DNA from: Bettongia penicillata ogilbyi
Lineage: Eukaryota; Chordata; Mammalia; Diprotodontia; Potoroidae
Direction: 5' to 3'
DNA length: 64,000 bases
NCBI GenBank assembly: GCA_023548195.1
Contig: JAJHZJ010000532.1
Coordinates: 558,001 to 622,000 of the forward strand
Below the pieces are notes generated by a model. That model was not told the origin of the DNA, made no database searches, and was given only the letters and a program-made list of their open reading frames with translations. The position numbers and the translations under genes are program-made. This document shows, in pieces, positions 44,880-55,931 of the stretch; the stretch's first letter is position 1; the number at the start of each line of letters is the position of its first letter.

Positions 44880-45095
44880 CAGGGCTGTCTCCGAGACTCT
44901 GATCCCTCGGGGGGGCTTTATGCAGAGACTCTCAAGAATGGAGCGGGTGGGGGCGGGGTGGGGGGCCCGCCTCCCAATCTCAGCTCCCCTGGGGGTCCCG
45001 AGCAGAAGCCTTCAGCAACAGAGCGGGGTGGGGGCAGGGCCGTCTCCCAGGCTCAGCTCCGTCAGGTTTTATGCGGGAATCTTCCGTAATGAAGA
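44880..45095 (-). promoter_or_regulatory. HAL1 copy B 5' UTR tandem units
   Basis: Three units matching those of copy A, recognised on the plus strand by TTTTATGCGGGAATCTTCCG (45,067), a middle unit with AGCAGAAGCCTTCAGCAAC, and GCTTTATGCAGAGACTCTC (about 44,916). The CpG sites are partly decayed. Confidence 0.55.
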
Positions 45096-45580
45096 TCCTG
45101 CCTGCCGCTGGGGGATTCCTGAGTCTTGGGCCGCTGCCGCCTCAGCCGCCGCCCACACCTCCGCCTCCGCTTCCTGCCCCCGTCCCCGCCACCGCCGCTT
45201 CCTCCCGAGGGGGCCCCGAGTCACGGAGACGCCCCGCTTCCCTTCTCCTTCAGCCCGGCCTCTCTCACTGACCTGTAGCTTCTGTGGGCAGAGGGACTTT
45301 CCCGGCTGCTTCAGCTTCCGTCTCTGAAGCCTGCTCAGATCCGCTTCTCTGAGGCCTCTGCCAGGGCAGCGCTGGGGGTCGGGTTTACTCTCCGGGGCGC
45401 GCCGGACCCTGGGGACGGGTCTTGAGGGCTCCCTGGAACGGAAATCTCCTCCACTCTGCCTCTGCACACCTTGCACTCACCCAGAATCTATGGGGGACTC
45501 TTTCTACACCAATTCCATGGGCTTTGGTTTCAGAGCTCGTAAACGTGCGTCCTTCTACTCCACCATCTTGGCTCCACCCC

Positions 45581-45597
45581 CTGCTATAAATATTTTT
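45581..45597 (+). repeat. Right target-site duplication of HAL1 copy B
   Basis: CTGCTATAAATATTTTT, a perfect match to 42,589-42,605. Confidence 0.93.
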
Positions 45598-46875
45598 GTA
45601 CATGTGGGACCCTTTCCTGTTTTTATAATCTCTTGGGGATACAGTCCTAGTAGCGATATTTCTGGGTCAAAGGGTATGCATATTTTTGTAGCCCTTTGGG
45701 CATAGTTCCAAACCGTTCTCCAGAAAGGTTGGATGATCTCACAGCTCCACCAACAATGAATTAGTGTTCCAACTCTCCCACATCCTCTCCAGCATTTATC
45801 ATTTTCTTGTTCTGTCATGTTTGCCAATCTTACAGGTGTGATGTGGTACCTCAGAGTTGTTTTGATTTGCATCTAGAATCAATGGTGATTTAGAGCACTT
45901 TTTCATATCATTATAGGTATCTTTGATTTCTTCCCCTGAAAATTGCTTGTTCATATCCTTTGACCATTTATCAATTGGGGAATGACTTGTATGGTTATAT
46001 ATTTGAGTCAGTTCTCTATATATTCTAGAAATGAGGCCTTTATCCCCAAGCTTAGCTGTAAAAATTTTTTCCCAGTTTACTACATCCCTCCAAATTTTGG
46101 TTGCATTGGGTTTCGTTGTGCAAAAACTTTTCAGTTTAAAGTAATCAAAATTATCCATCTTGCATTTCATAATGCTTTCTATTGTTTCTTTAGAAAAAAA
46201 TTCTTCCCCTCTCCATAAATCTGATAAATACACTATACCTTGCTTCTCCAGTTTATTCATGGTATCAATCTTTATACCTAAATCATGTACCCATTTGGAC
46301 TTTATTCTTGTGTACGGTGTCAGGCATGGGTCTATGCCTAATTTCCGCCACACAGTTAACCAGTTTTCCCAGCAATTTTTGTCAAACAATGAGTTCTTAT
46401 CCCAGAAGCTGAGATCTTTGGGTTTATCAAACAGGAGGTTGCTATATTCCTTGCCTACTGTGTCTTGAGTGCCAAGCCTATTCCATTTGTCTAGCCCTCT
46501 GTTTCTTAGCCAATACCAAGTGGTTTTGATAATTGCTGCTTTATAATACAATTTGAGGTCTGGTAGTGCTAGGCCACCTTCCCAAGCATTTCTTTTCATT
46601 AGTCCCTTTGATATTCTGGACCTTTTGTTTTTCCAAATGAATTTTGATATTATTTTATCCAGCTCTAGAAAATAATTATCTGATAGTTTAATTGGTATGG
46701 CACTAAATAAGTAGATTAATTTAGGTAGAATTGTCATTTTTATTGTATTAGCTTGACCTACCCATGAACAACTGATGTTTTTCCACTTACTTAAATATGA
46801 CTTTATTTGTGCAAAAAGTGTCTTGTAATTGTGTTCATATAATCCCTGGGTTTGTTTTGGCAGGTAAACTCCTAA

Positions 46876-46897
46876 GTTTAGGGTTAGGGTTAGTTTA
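46876..46897 (-). repeat. Short interstitial telomere repeat inserted in L1 ORF2
   Basis: The plus strand reads GTTTAGGGTTAGGGTTA then GTTTA: two and a half TTAGGG repeats flanked by a 5-bp GTTTA direct repeat. L1 ORF2 codons read continuously if 17 bp are removed. The insertion creates the TAA at 46,892-46,890, and the downstream ORF2 frame is offset by 2, as 17 bp predicts. Confidence 0.8.
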
Positions 46898-49813
46898 TAG
46901 TGTCTACTCTAGCTTTAAATGGGATTTCCCTTTCTATCTCTTGCTGTTGGACTTTGTTGCTAATATATAGGAATGCAGAAGATTTGTGTGGGTTTATTTT
47001 GTAACCTGCAACTTTGCCAAAGTTGTTTATTATTTCAAGTAGTTTTTTACTTGAATCTCTGGGATTCTCTAAATATATCATCATATCATCTGCAAAGAGT
47101 GATAACTTAGTTTCTTCTTTGGCTATTTTTATTCCTTCAATTTCTTTATATTGTCTAATTGCTACCGCTAACATTTCTAGTACCATATTGAATAATAATG
47201 GTGATAATGGGCATCCTTGTTTCACCCCTGACCTTATTGGAAATGCCTCTAGCTTATCTCCATTGCATATAATGCTTGCTGAAGGTTTTAGGTAGATACT
47301 GCTTATTATTTTATGGAAAGTTCCCTTTATTCCTATGTTCTCCAGTGTTTTTAATAGGAATGGGTGTTGTATTTTGTCGAAAGCTTTTTCTGCATCAATT
47401 GAGATAATCATGTGGTTTTTGTTGGTTTTGTTGTGGATATGATTAATAATGCTAATAGTTTTCCTAATATTGAACCAGCCCTGCATTCCTGGTATGAAAC
47501 CTACCTGATCATAATGTATTATTCTCTTGATAAGATGCTGTATTCGTTTTGCTAAAATCTTGTTGAAAATTTTTGCATCTATATTCATTAGAGAAATTGA
47601 TCTATAATTTTCTTTTTCTGTTTTGTCTCTTGCTGGCTTGGGTATCAAAACCATATTTGTATCATAGAAAGAATTTGGGAGTACTCCTTCTTCCCCAATT
47701 TTCCCAAATAGTCTATATAGTATTGGAATTAACTGTTCTTTAAAGGTTTGATAGAATTCACTTGTGAATCCATCTGGTCCTGGAGATTTTTTCCTAGGGA
47801 GTTCATTGATGGCTTGTTCAATTTCTTTTTCTGAGATGGGGTTGTTTAAGTATTCAATTTCCTCTTCTGTTAATCTGGGCAATTTGTATTTTTTAAAATA
47901 TTCATCCATCTCATTTAGATTATCGAATTTGTGGGCATAAAGTTGGGCAAAATAATTTCTAATTATTGTTTTAATTTCCTCCTCATTGGAGGTGAGTTCA
48001 CTCCTTTCATTTTTAATATTAGTAATATGATTTTCTTCTTTCTTTTTTTAATCAAATTGACCAAAAGTTTATCAATTTTATTAGTTTTTTCATAAAACCA
48101 ACTATTGGTTTTATTTATTAATTCAATAGTTTTCTTAATTTCAGTTTTATTAATCTCTCCTTTGGTTTTCAGTATTTCTAATTTGGTATTTTCTTGGGGA
48201 TTTTCAATTTGTTCTTTTTCTAGCTTTTTCAGCTGCATACCCAAGTCATTGATCTCCTTTTTCTCTATTTTATTTATGTAGGCATTCAAAGATATAAAAC
48301 TTCCCCTAAGAACTGCTTTTGCAGTATCCCATAAGATTGGTAGGTTGTCTCATTATTGTCATTCTCTTGAATGAAGTTGTTAATTGTTTCTATGATTTCT
48401 TCTTTAACCCATTCCTTCTTTAGGATTAAATTATTTAGTTTCCAACTGATTTTTGCTTTATCTTTCCATGGCCTTTTATTACATATAATTTTTATTGCAT
48501 TATGATCTGAGAAGGATGCACTGATTATCTCTGCCTTTCTGCACTGGATTTTGAGATTTTTATGTCCTAGTACATGGTCAATTTTTGTAAATGTTCCATG
48601 TACTGCTGAGAAGAAGGTATATTCCTTTCTATTCCCATTCAATTTTGTCCAAAGATCTATCATATCTACCTTATCTAGAGTTTTATTTACCTCCTTAACC
48701 TCTTTCTTGTTTATTTTGAGGTTAGATTTATCAAGTTCAGAAAGAGGGAGGTTGAGGTCCCACACTAGTATAGTTTTGCTGTCAATTTCTTCCTTCAACT
48801 CCCTCAATCTCTCCTCTAAGAATCTGGATGCTATACCACTTGGAGCATACATGTTTAGTAATGATATTGCTTCATTGTCTATGGTGCCTTTTAGCAGGAT
48901 ATAGTTTCCATCCTTATCCCTTTTGATTAGATCTATTTCTGCTTTTGCTTTGTCTGAGATTAGGATTGCTACTCCTGCCTTTCTTACATCAGCTGAAGCA
49001 CAATATATTCTGCTCCATCCTTTAACCTTTATCCTATGTGTATCCCCCCATTTCAAATGTGTTTCTTGTAAGCAGCATATTGTTGGATTATGGCTTTTAA
49101 TCCATTCTGCTATCCGTCTCCATTTTATGGGAGAATTCATTCCATTCACATTCACAGTTATGATTACAATCTGTGTATTTCCCTCCATCTTCTTTCCCAC
49201 CATTTGTGCTTTTAGCTCTGCTGTCTCCCTTCCCCTCCTCACTAGTATTCACTTTTCACCACCTCCTCTTGCCGCCTTCCCCTCTTTCTTTTAGCCCCCC
49301 TCCCTTTAACTCCCCTTTACTCTTATTGCTTCTTCCCTCCCTTTTGCCTCCCTCCCCTTTCTTCCCCCTTCCCCTCCCACTGCTTATAGAGCTAGTTAGG
49401 ATTTTCTACTTAAGTTTATTGTTCCGTCCTTTAAACAAATCCGATGAGAGTACCTCTCACACAATGTTCATCTCCCTCCCCTCTTTCCCTCTACTATGAT
49501 TTTGTACTTCTTCTTGTGATGTAATTTGCCATTTTCTGCTTCCTTCTTTTCACACCTCCTATTACACTCCCTTCTCATACTTAAATCACATTTTTTATCA
49601 TGATATCATTTACTTTATACCTGTTCCCCCTATGCTTATCCCTTTTATATTTCTTAATAGACGCACAGTTCTCAAGATAAACAGATATCATCTTCCCTTA
49701 CAGGGAGGTGAACAACTTGCCCTTATTGAGTAGCAAGTTGTTCCCCCCACACACTGTTTACCTTTTTATGATTCTCTTGAGACCTGCATTTGAAGATCGA
49801 ATTGTCTATTAGG

Positions 49814-50832
49814 TTATGGCCTTTTGGTCAGGAAACTCTGGAAATCCCTTACTTCGTTGAATGACTTTCTCCTTGCCTGAAATGTTATGCTGAACTTTGC
49901 TGGGTAGTTGATCCTTGGTTGCAGTCCCAGCTCCTTTGCCTTACGGAATATTGGGTTCCAATTCTTTTGATCTTTTAATGTAGAAGCTGCAAGGTCCTGT
50001 GTAATCCTGATTGTATCTCCTTGATATTTAAATTGTTTCTTTCTGGCTGCTTGTAATATTTTCTCCTTCACTTGATAGCTCTGGAATTTGGCAACTATAT
50101 TTCTTGGGGTTTTGAGTTTGGGATCCCTTTCAGGAGGGGAACGGTGGATTCTTTCGATGACTATTTTGCCCTCTGAATCTAGTATTTCTGGGAAGTTTTC
50201 CTTGATGATTTCCTGGAAGATATTGTCCAGGCTCTTTTCTCCATCCTGGGTTTCTGGCAGGCCAATAATTCTTAAGTTTTCTCTTCTGGATCTATTTTCC
50301 AGGTCAGTTGTTTTTCCAATTAGATATTTTACATTTTCTTCTATCTTTTCATTCTTTAGATTTTGTTTGACTGATTCTTGCTGTCTCATTGAGTCGTTAG
50401 TTTCTACTTGCCCAATTCTAATCTTCATCAAATTGTTTTCTTCTGTTAACTTTTGTATCTCTTTTTCCATCTGCCCAATTTTTCCTTTTAAGAAGCTATT
50501 TTCTCCAGTTAATTTTTGTACTTCCTTTTCCATTTGGCCTTTCAGGAATTTATTTTCTCCAGTTAATTTTTGAACTTCTTTTTCCATTTGTTCAATTTTC
50601 CTTTTCAAGGAGATGTTCTCATCAGTGAATTATTTCTTAATAATTTTAAAATCATTGACCAGTTTATCTTCTATTTCCTTCTTCAGCTGTTCCAGGAGAG
50701 CTGCTTGTACTTGCAAGTAGTTCATAGTCCCTTCTGAAGTTTCAGATGGAAGTACTGTCTCAGCTGTGACCTCTTTGGGGCTTGTGTTTTGGTCCTTATC
50801 CCCATAGATTCTATGGTTCTTTCGGCCCTCTT
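49814..50832 (-). pseudogene. L1 ORF1 (ORF1p), frameshift and stop in the N-terminal part
   Basis: ORF1p binds L1 RNA as a coiled-coil trimer. The likely start is MNRKKKRAE at about 50,832. A shift then leads into TVLPSETSEGTMNYLQVQAA and EQLKKEIEDKLVNDFKIIKK, followed by an in-frame TAA (about 50,632). From 50,629 to 49,814 the frame is open: a coiled coil with three tandem MEKE(V/I)QKLT(G/E)EN units, the hinge LIGKTTDLENRSRRENLRII, and the RNA-binding domain (IVIERIHRSPPERDPKLKTP, TIRITQDLAASTLKDQ), ending FLTKRP. It is a different subfamily from the HAL1 ORF1. Confidence 0.9.
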
Positions 50833-50839
50833 CTTTTTC

Positions 50840-51791
50840 CTGTTCATGGTTTTGATTGAGTGTTGTGGCTTCTGGTTCTTTCAGTCAGAAGCTAGAGAAC
50901 TTTTTGCTGAGCTGATGTGTGAAAAAGCTAAAAGCAGGTATTTGTTTGGTGTTTCCCTGATCAGCCCTGGGTTTAGCTTGTTAAGTGTGGGAGAGGAGTG
51001 GTCTGGTCCCAGGAGATTTCCTCAGCTGAATTGAGGCAAAGGCAAGCTCAGGGGCTGGTAATCCCAACTGCCCTATTGTCTTTCTGATTCCCCTGGACAG
51101 CTGAGGCATGCCTAGATGCTAATGCGTGTTCCCAACCCTCCTGGGGCTCCTCTCCTGGTGCTGAGGCTTGCCTGGGTCCTAGTGCAAATTTTCTCTGCCC
51201 TGGGTCCTCTGTCCTTCCGGTTTGCCTCTGCCACCGTATGAAGAATTCCCCTTAGCTATTTTCCTTGTCTCAGGTGTTAGGAGACTATTGGTCTCCTTCT
51301 TCTATTTCTGCTGATCTGGGATTTTTCTGGGGAGATATTTTATGGTTCTTTCACGTTCATCACGGGGGAAGGAGAGAGCATTAGCTGATCACTCCGCCAT
51401 CCTGGCTCCCGGAAGTTCAAGTAAGTGACTTACCGAAGTTTGATCTTCGGGCTGAAGGTCTCAGGAGCTGCTGCGCTGATATCTGGCGGCTCTCACTGAC
51501 TGGGTTCGGCTTGTCTCCCACCCTGGGTGCCGCTCCTCTGGTTCCGCCCGCCACTCAGGTTTCTCGGATCTCTTCTGCTCCGCTGCGCTGGCCGTGCTGC
51601 GCTGGCGGCTCACCCCCGCGGAACAGATCCTTCCCGTGGACCTTCCAGTCCCACCTGAGCTCCGAATCCGTCACCATCTGTCTCCCACTCGATTCCACAC
51701 CTCCAAAATTTGGTCAAATTCTCCTTTCAGAGGTACCTGGAGGAGTTTGTCCGAGAGCTTAGGTGAGTCGCTGCTCTTACTCCTCCATCTT
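50840..51791 (-). promoter_or_regulatory. L1 5' UTR/internal promoter with two L1-like starts
   Basis: Both the outer end (AGATGGAGGAGTAAGAG at 51,791) and an inner site (AGGATGGCGGAGTGATCAGC, about 51,402) have the GATGG(A/C)GGAGT signature of marsupial L1/HAL1 starts, similar to the YY1 site at the start of human L1. It is GC-rich near 51,500-51,620. Confidence 0.55.
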
Positions 51792-51807
51792 CTCCAATGG
51801 CATTTAT
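51792..51807 (+). repeat. Right target-site duplication of full-length L1
   Basis: CTCCAATGGCATTTAT, a perfect match to 41,956-41,971. Confidence 0.95.
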
Positions 51808-52027
51808 GAAGAAACAGGGAGAGTGGTGGAGTGAAGGAAGCCAGGTTTTGCTCTATGAGGTAGAGAAGAATGCCCCAGGTCACTGAAGCACCAGGCAGCA
51901 TCTTGTACTATGATCAAAGCATGATCAGAATGATACAGTGCAAAAAGTGCTGCTTCTGAAGTGAGATCTGATTTCAAGCCCCACCTGTGATGCCACCTAC
52001 AATCATTAAAGCTATTTGGTCCTGACT

Positions 52028-53062
52028 AAGAAAGAGTGGTGGATAAGTGGAATGGGTTAGGTACACAAGACACAGTAATAAATGACTATAATAATCTACT
52101 GTTTGATAAACCCAAAGACTCCAACTTGTGGGAGAAGAACTCATTATTTGACAAAAAAACTGCTGAGAAAACTGGAAAATAGGATGGCAGAAACTAGGCA
52201 TCAATCAACAACTTATACCAAGATAAGATCAAAGTAGGCACAGAATTTAGACATAAAGAGTGATACCATAATCCAGTTAGGAGATCAAATAATAGTTTAC
52301 CTGTCAGATCTATGGAGAAAGGAAGAATTTACAACCAAACAAGAAATGGAGAACATTATGAAATGCAAAATGGATAATTTTGATTACATTAAATTCAAAA
52401 GGTTTTGCACCAACAAAGCCAATGCAACCAAGATTAGAAGGGAAGCAGAAAGCAGGGGAACAATTTTACCACCAGTATTTCTGATAAATACCTCATTTCT
52501 AAAATATATTGAGAACTGAGTCAAATTGATAAGAATACAAGTCATTCCCCAATTGATAAATGCTCAAAAGATATGAATAGGCAGTTTTCACAGGAATAAA
52601 TTAAAGCTGTCTATAGTCATGTGAAAAAATGCTCTAAATTACCATTGATTAGAGAAATTCAAGTTAAAACAACTCTGAGATACCACATCACACCTATCAG
52701 ATTGGCTAATAGAACAAAAAAAAAGGAAAATGATAAATGTTGAAGAAGATGTGGGAAAATACTGTGGTGGCAAAGAATTGGAAATTGAGAGAATATCCAT
52801 TGATTGGGGAATGGCTGAACAAGTAAGTTATGGTATACAAAGGTGATGGAATACTATTATTCTATAAGAATAGCATAACAACAGCGTGTAAGGATCAACT
52901 TTGATGGACTTATCTGTTCTTAGCGATACAATGCTATGAGATAATTCCAAAAGACTCGTGATGGAAAATGCTGTCCACACACAGTGAAAGAACTGATGAA
53001 CTCTGAATGTAGATCAAAGCAAACTGCTTCTCTCTCTCTGTGTCTCTCTCTGTCTCTCTCTG

Positions 53063-53094
<32 letters not shown>

Positions 53095-53212
53095 TGTCTC
53101 TCTCTCTCTCTTTATCCCTTTTGTTCTAATTCTTCTTTCATGATGTGATAATATGGAAATATATTTAATATGATTGTACATGTATAGCCTATATCAGATT
53201 GCATGGCATGTT
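52028..53212 (+). mobile_element. 5'-truncated older L1, sense strand
   Basis: It begins in ORF2 codons (GTGGATAAGTGGAATGGGTT, the VDKWNGLGTQD stretch also at 46,500), continues through ORF2 C-terminal text (TCATTCCCCAATTGATAAAT, ATTGATTGGGGAATGGCTGA) with indels and stops, and ends in a 3' UTR with ACATGTATAGCCTATATCAG. It contains a TC microsatellite at 53,030-53,112. Confidence 0.85.
53030..53112 (+). repeat. (TCTC)n/(TGTCTC)n microsatellite
   Basis: TCTCTCTCTGTGTCTCTCTC-type units, inside the L1 3' UTR. Confidence 0.93.
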
Positions 53213-53926
53213 AGGGAAGGAGTGAACACTGGAAGGCACTGAAAGCAGACATAACTGGTTTGGGGGCAAATGATGCTTTGCCTGAGAGAGCCAAAAATCC
53301 TCCCTCAAGCAGAACTTGAGTCCATCATCCCATGCTTCCACTGCTCCCACCCAATGTGGTACCCTGAGGATGCCACTCCTCTCAGGCCCCACTATGATCT
53401 CTGTGGCTTTCCTCTCTCCTCCACTTCCTGCTGGGGCACCCTCCAACCCTCAAATGAGTTTGATCCCTTACCAGAATTCTAAGTTATAGCCATGACTGAA
53501 AATAAAGACTTTGAGCTATTGGTGTGGAGGAGGGATACAATGTACTATGGGGATGACTGCACTCCTTATCCTCCTGTGAAGCCAGACACACTGAGATGGT
53601 AACCGAAGGGGGTCTGCTGATGGGAACAACTGACTTGGAAAGCAGCCAGGCATCAGTAAACAGGGGGAAGAAATCTCAGTCTGTCAATTTTTGGAGGATC
53701 TTTGCTCTAGAAAGCAAAAAAAAAAGATCCAAAATTTTCCATTGATCTAGAACAATGTACTTAAAAACATTTGGTATCAGTCCAGATCAGCAGAATGTAT
53801 AGAGGAAAAAACCTAGGGTTTATTATATTTAAGCTTTATTGTGTTTATTATGTTCAGGAGGTAGAAAAGATAATCCTGGGGTTTCTGACAGTCTTTATGG
53901 AGAAAATTACCTCAGGGTGACAGAAA
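53213..53926. other. No gene recognised
   Basis: Unique-looking. A 70-codon open frame (53,270-53,482) followed by AATAAA near 53,502 might suggest a retroposed 3' end, but I do not recognise the protein and see no A-tail. Confidence 0.3.
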
Positions 53927-53958
53927 TATATATAGATATGTATCTATATATTTGTATA

Positions 53959-54012
<54 letters not shown>
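53927..54012 (+). repeat. (TA)n microsatellite
   Basis: About 85 bp of TA with TG and TC interruptions at its left end. Confidence 0.95.
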
Positions 54013-54016
<4 letters not shown>

Positions 54017-54556
54017 TATAAGCATCTTTATGCCCTCTTAGGCCTCAAAGGTCACATAGCCTAGTCAAACAGATTTATTATCTCATGCTTCCTTCAACTA
54101 AAATTGAACAAAGTAAATTAGAACAAATAAGTAGGCAGACTAAGTTACGGATTTAAACACTGACTTTGTAAAATCCTCCACTTACAAACGATAAGACTAC
54201 ATTTTAAAGAAGCCACAATGAGCTAATGGATTGGAAGAGACTGACATGTCATAAAGATAACCGATGGTTTCATGTGTGCTGTATTCCCTTCTTTCTATTT
54301 CTTGGCTTCTTATCTCAGGAATGGAAAAGTCTTCCCTTTACACTGTCCGTTCATGAGTCAGGTTTTAGCCAGGTGAGAGTGATATTAATAGGAAACAGTT
54401 TTCAGTTAGCCAAATGTTTTAGGAGGAATGGCATAATAAAATCAAATAGAAGGAAAATGAAAACTTATTCTCACAGGACAGATGACATGAAGTTCAGAGG
54501 CATAGATGTCATGTTGAATAGCATAGACAGAATCCAAAAATATTTTAACAGTCTAG
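54013..54556. other. No gene recognised
   Basis: An open frame across 54,226-54,693 has no recognisable domain, runs into the repeat at 54,557, and is judged spurious. Confidence 0.4.
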
Positions 54557-54776
54557 ATCAAGGGTTCCTAACTTTTTTGTGTTGTTACACTCTTTGGCAG
54601 CCTGATGAAGCCAAAGGACCTTTTCTCAGAATCACGTTTTTAAATGGAAAAAATAAAATTCATGAAATTGCAAAGAAAACCAAAGGCTGGTGAAAGTAAA
54701 AATACATTTTTTTCCATACAGATTCATGGACTCTCTCAGATATATCCATGGACATCAGGTTAAGAAGCTGCAGCTG
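54557..54776. mobile_element. hAT-like non-autonomous DNA transposon (MITE)
   Basis: The left end AAGGGTTCCTAACTTTTTTG and right end ATCAGGTTAAGAAGCTGC (complement GCAGCTTCTTAACCTGAT) are inverted repeats. The interior (CCTGATGAAGCCAAAGGACC, TTTTTAAATGGAAAAAATAA) matches the layout of an old mammalian hAT MITE. No clear 8-bp TSD. Confidence 0.45.
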
Positions 54777-54984
54777 ACAGCACTGAATTTAGTAAAATGA
54801 AATTAATAAGATTAAATGTAAAGTCCTCCACTTGGGGTTCAAAAGATCAATTTCACAATTACAAGAGATTTTTGTCTGAAAAACATCTGTGGACTGAAAT
54901 GCAGATACAAATACAATGGATTGTAAGCTCAACATGAGTCAAGAGTGTGATAGGCAGTCCAAAAAGTTGGTGTGATCTCAGACT

Positions 54985-55560
54985 TTGCTAAGAGACATAG
55001 TGTCGAGGACTAAAAAATTGATAATCCCACAGTATTATGCCAAGTCCAACCACATCTGGAGTGAGTGTCTCCTTCCATTTCTAGCTGACACGTTTTAGGA
55101 AGGACTCTGAGAAGCAGGAAAGAATCTTCTGGGGGGCACAACAAGGATGCAGAAGCACACTGAAGTCATACCTTGTATAGATGGATTGAAGAAACTGAGA
55201 ATGTTCAACTTGGATAAAAGAAGACTTTAGGATGACTATCACTGTCATCAAGTAATTAAAGACCTATTGTGTGGACGAGTAAGATTAAATTTGTTCTTCT
55301 TGGTCTTAGAGGGCAAAGAAGTAGGAATGATAGGTGAAAGTTGCAATGAAGGTAATTTAGGCTTTCTGAAGGGTAAATTTCCCAAACTATCCATCTCAAA
55401 GTAGAATACGCTGTCTCAGAAGGCAATGCCTTCTTTGGAGGTCTTCAAGCAAATTCTGAAACACCAAATGACAGTCACATTACAAAGAAATTCTTGGGTT
55501 GGACTAGAATGCCTTTGAGAGCCCTTCCAACCCCGAGATTCTGTAATTCTGGATTCGCCC
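54985..55560 (+). mobile_element. CR1/L3-type LINE ORF2 C-terminus and 3' end
   Basis: Decayed codons read like the conserved CR1/L3 C-terminus. TTCAACTTGGATAAAAGAAG stands for (L)FNL.KRRL, followed by a TCAAGTAATTAAAG stretch, GAGGTCTTCAAGCAAATTCT, and the 3' end GCCCTTCCAACCCCGAGATT CTG. No frame is open. Confidence 0.6.
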
Positions 55561-55794
55561 CTCTCAAATTGACTCCCCCACTTAATTAGCATATTTCTCT
55601 CAGTGTAGAAGGCCAATGCTCCACTCTTCTTCTAGTTATGCCTAGTTGTTTACCACCCAATATGAGAACAATTTTTATGGAATTTTTCCTTAGTCAGAGA
55701 AACCATAAATTCAAGTTTGTACTCTGCCACAAATTTTCTAGAATCCTGAGTTATCTTTGACTCTTCCCAAGTCCTGTCTTTTTTTTTTTCACTT

Positions 55795-55930
55795 TGGAAC
55801 ACAAAGTGGAAAAAAATTTTAGGTTCAAATACCAGCTCTGTAGCATTATATGTGACCATGAGCAAAGTCACTTAACTTACTAGACCTCAGTTTCCTGAAC
55901 TATCAAATGAAGAGGTTGGGATAAATGACC
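55795..55930 (+). mobile_element. MIR-family SINE remnant
   Basis: TTAGGTTCAAATACCAGCTC, GAGCAAAGTCACTTAACTTA, CCTCAGTTTCCTGAACTATC. Confidence 0.7.
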
Positions 55931-55931
55931 T

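Larger units (their letters stand above)
42606..45580 (-). mobile_element. HAL1 copy B, full-length, nested in L1 ORF2
   Basis: The minus strand starts GGGGTGGAGCCAAGATGGTG and runs through a CpG-rich 5' UTR, three tandem 5' UTR units (about 45,095-44,880), ORF1, a purine-rich 3' UTR and a T-rich (A-tail) end at 42,606. A 17-bp perfect TSD brackets it, and the L1 ORF2 codons are continuous across the removed element (..TKIFI / LFVVAKNW..). It is similar to copy A with only a few differences per 100 bp where I compared them. As in copy A there is no ORF2. Confidence 0.93.
42353..49188 (-). pseudogene. L1 ORF2 (endonuclease-reverse transcriptase), interrupted
   Basis: ORF2p nicks DNA and reverse transcribes L1 RNA. 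The start is MEGNTQIVIITVNVNGMNSP at 49,188. The AP-endonuclease domain (49,188-about 48,400) keeps NVNG, LQETHLKW and the terminal SDHNAIK motif, but the usual GD(F/L)N reads WDLN. The RT domain (47,909-46,890) has [16 protein letters not shown] and the catalytic FADD (47,097-47,086). The C-terminal [18 protein letters not shown] is the C-x3-C-x7-H-x4-C knuckle. The end is CESFF at 42,353. Breaks: frameshifts near 48,290 and 48,000, the telomere-repeat insertion at 46,876-46,893, and HAL1 copy B, which cuts off the last ~80 codons. Confidence 0.93.
41972..51791 (-). mobile_element. Full-length L1 (about 6.8 kb without the nested HAL1), minus strand
   Basis: A perfect 16-bp TSD brackets the element. 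On the minus strand it has a 5' UTR of about 950 bp (51,791-50,840), ORF1 (about 50,832-49,814), ORF2 (49,188-42,353), and a 3' UTR (42,352-41,972) with a G-rich polypurine block (complement of 42,029-42,065) and an A-rich tail. It is interrupted by HAL1 copy B and a telomere-repeat insertion. Both ORFs are inactivated. The 5' end reads AGATGGAGGAGTAAGAGCAG; a second L1-like start, GGGAGCCAGGATGGCGGAGT, lies 384 bp inside (51,408). Confidence 0.93.

Noticed and set aside
53270..53482. 70-codon frame followed by AATAAA as a terminal exon
   Set aside because: Protein not recognised, no acceptor with a convincing pyrimidine tract identified and no tail; left as unassigned.
54226..54693. 155-codon plus-strand frame
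   Set aside because: No domain recognised, and its end lies inside a hAT-like MITE; probably chance.
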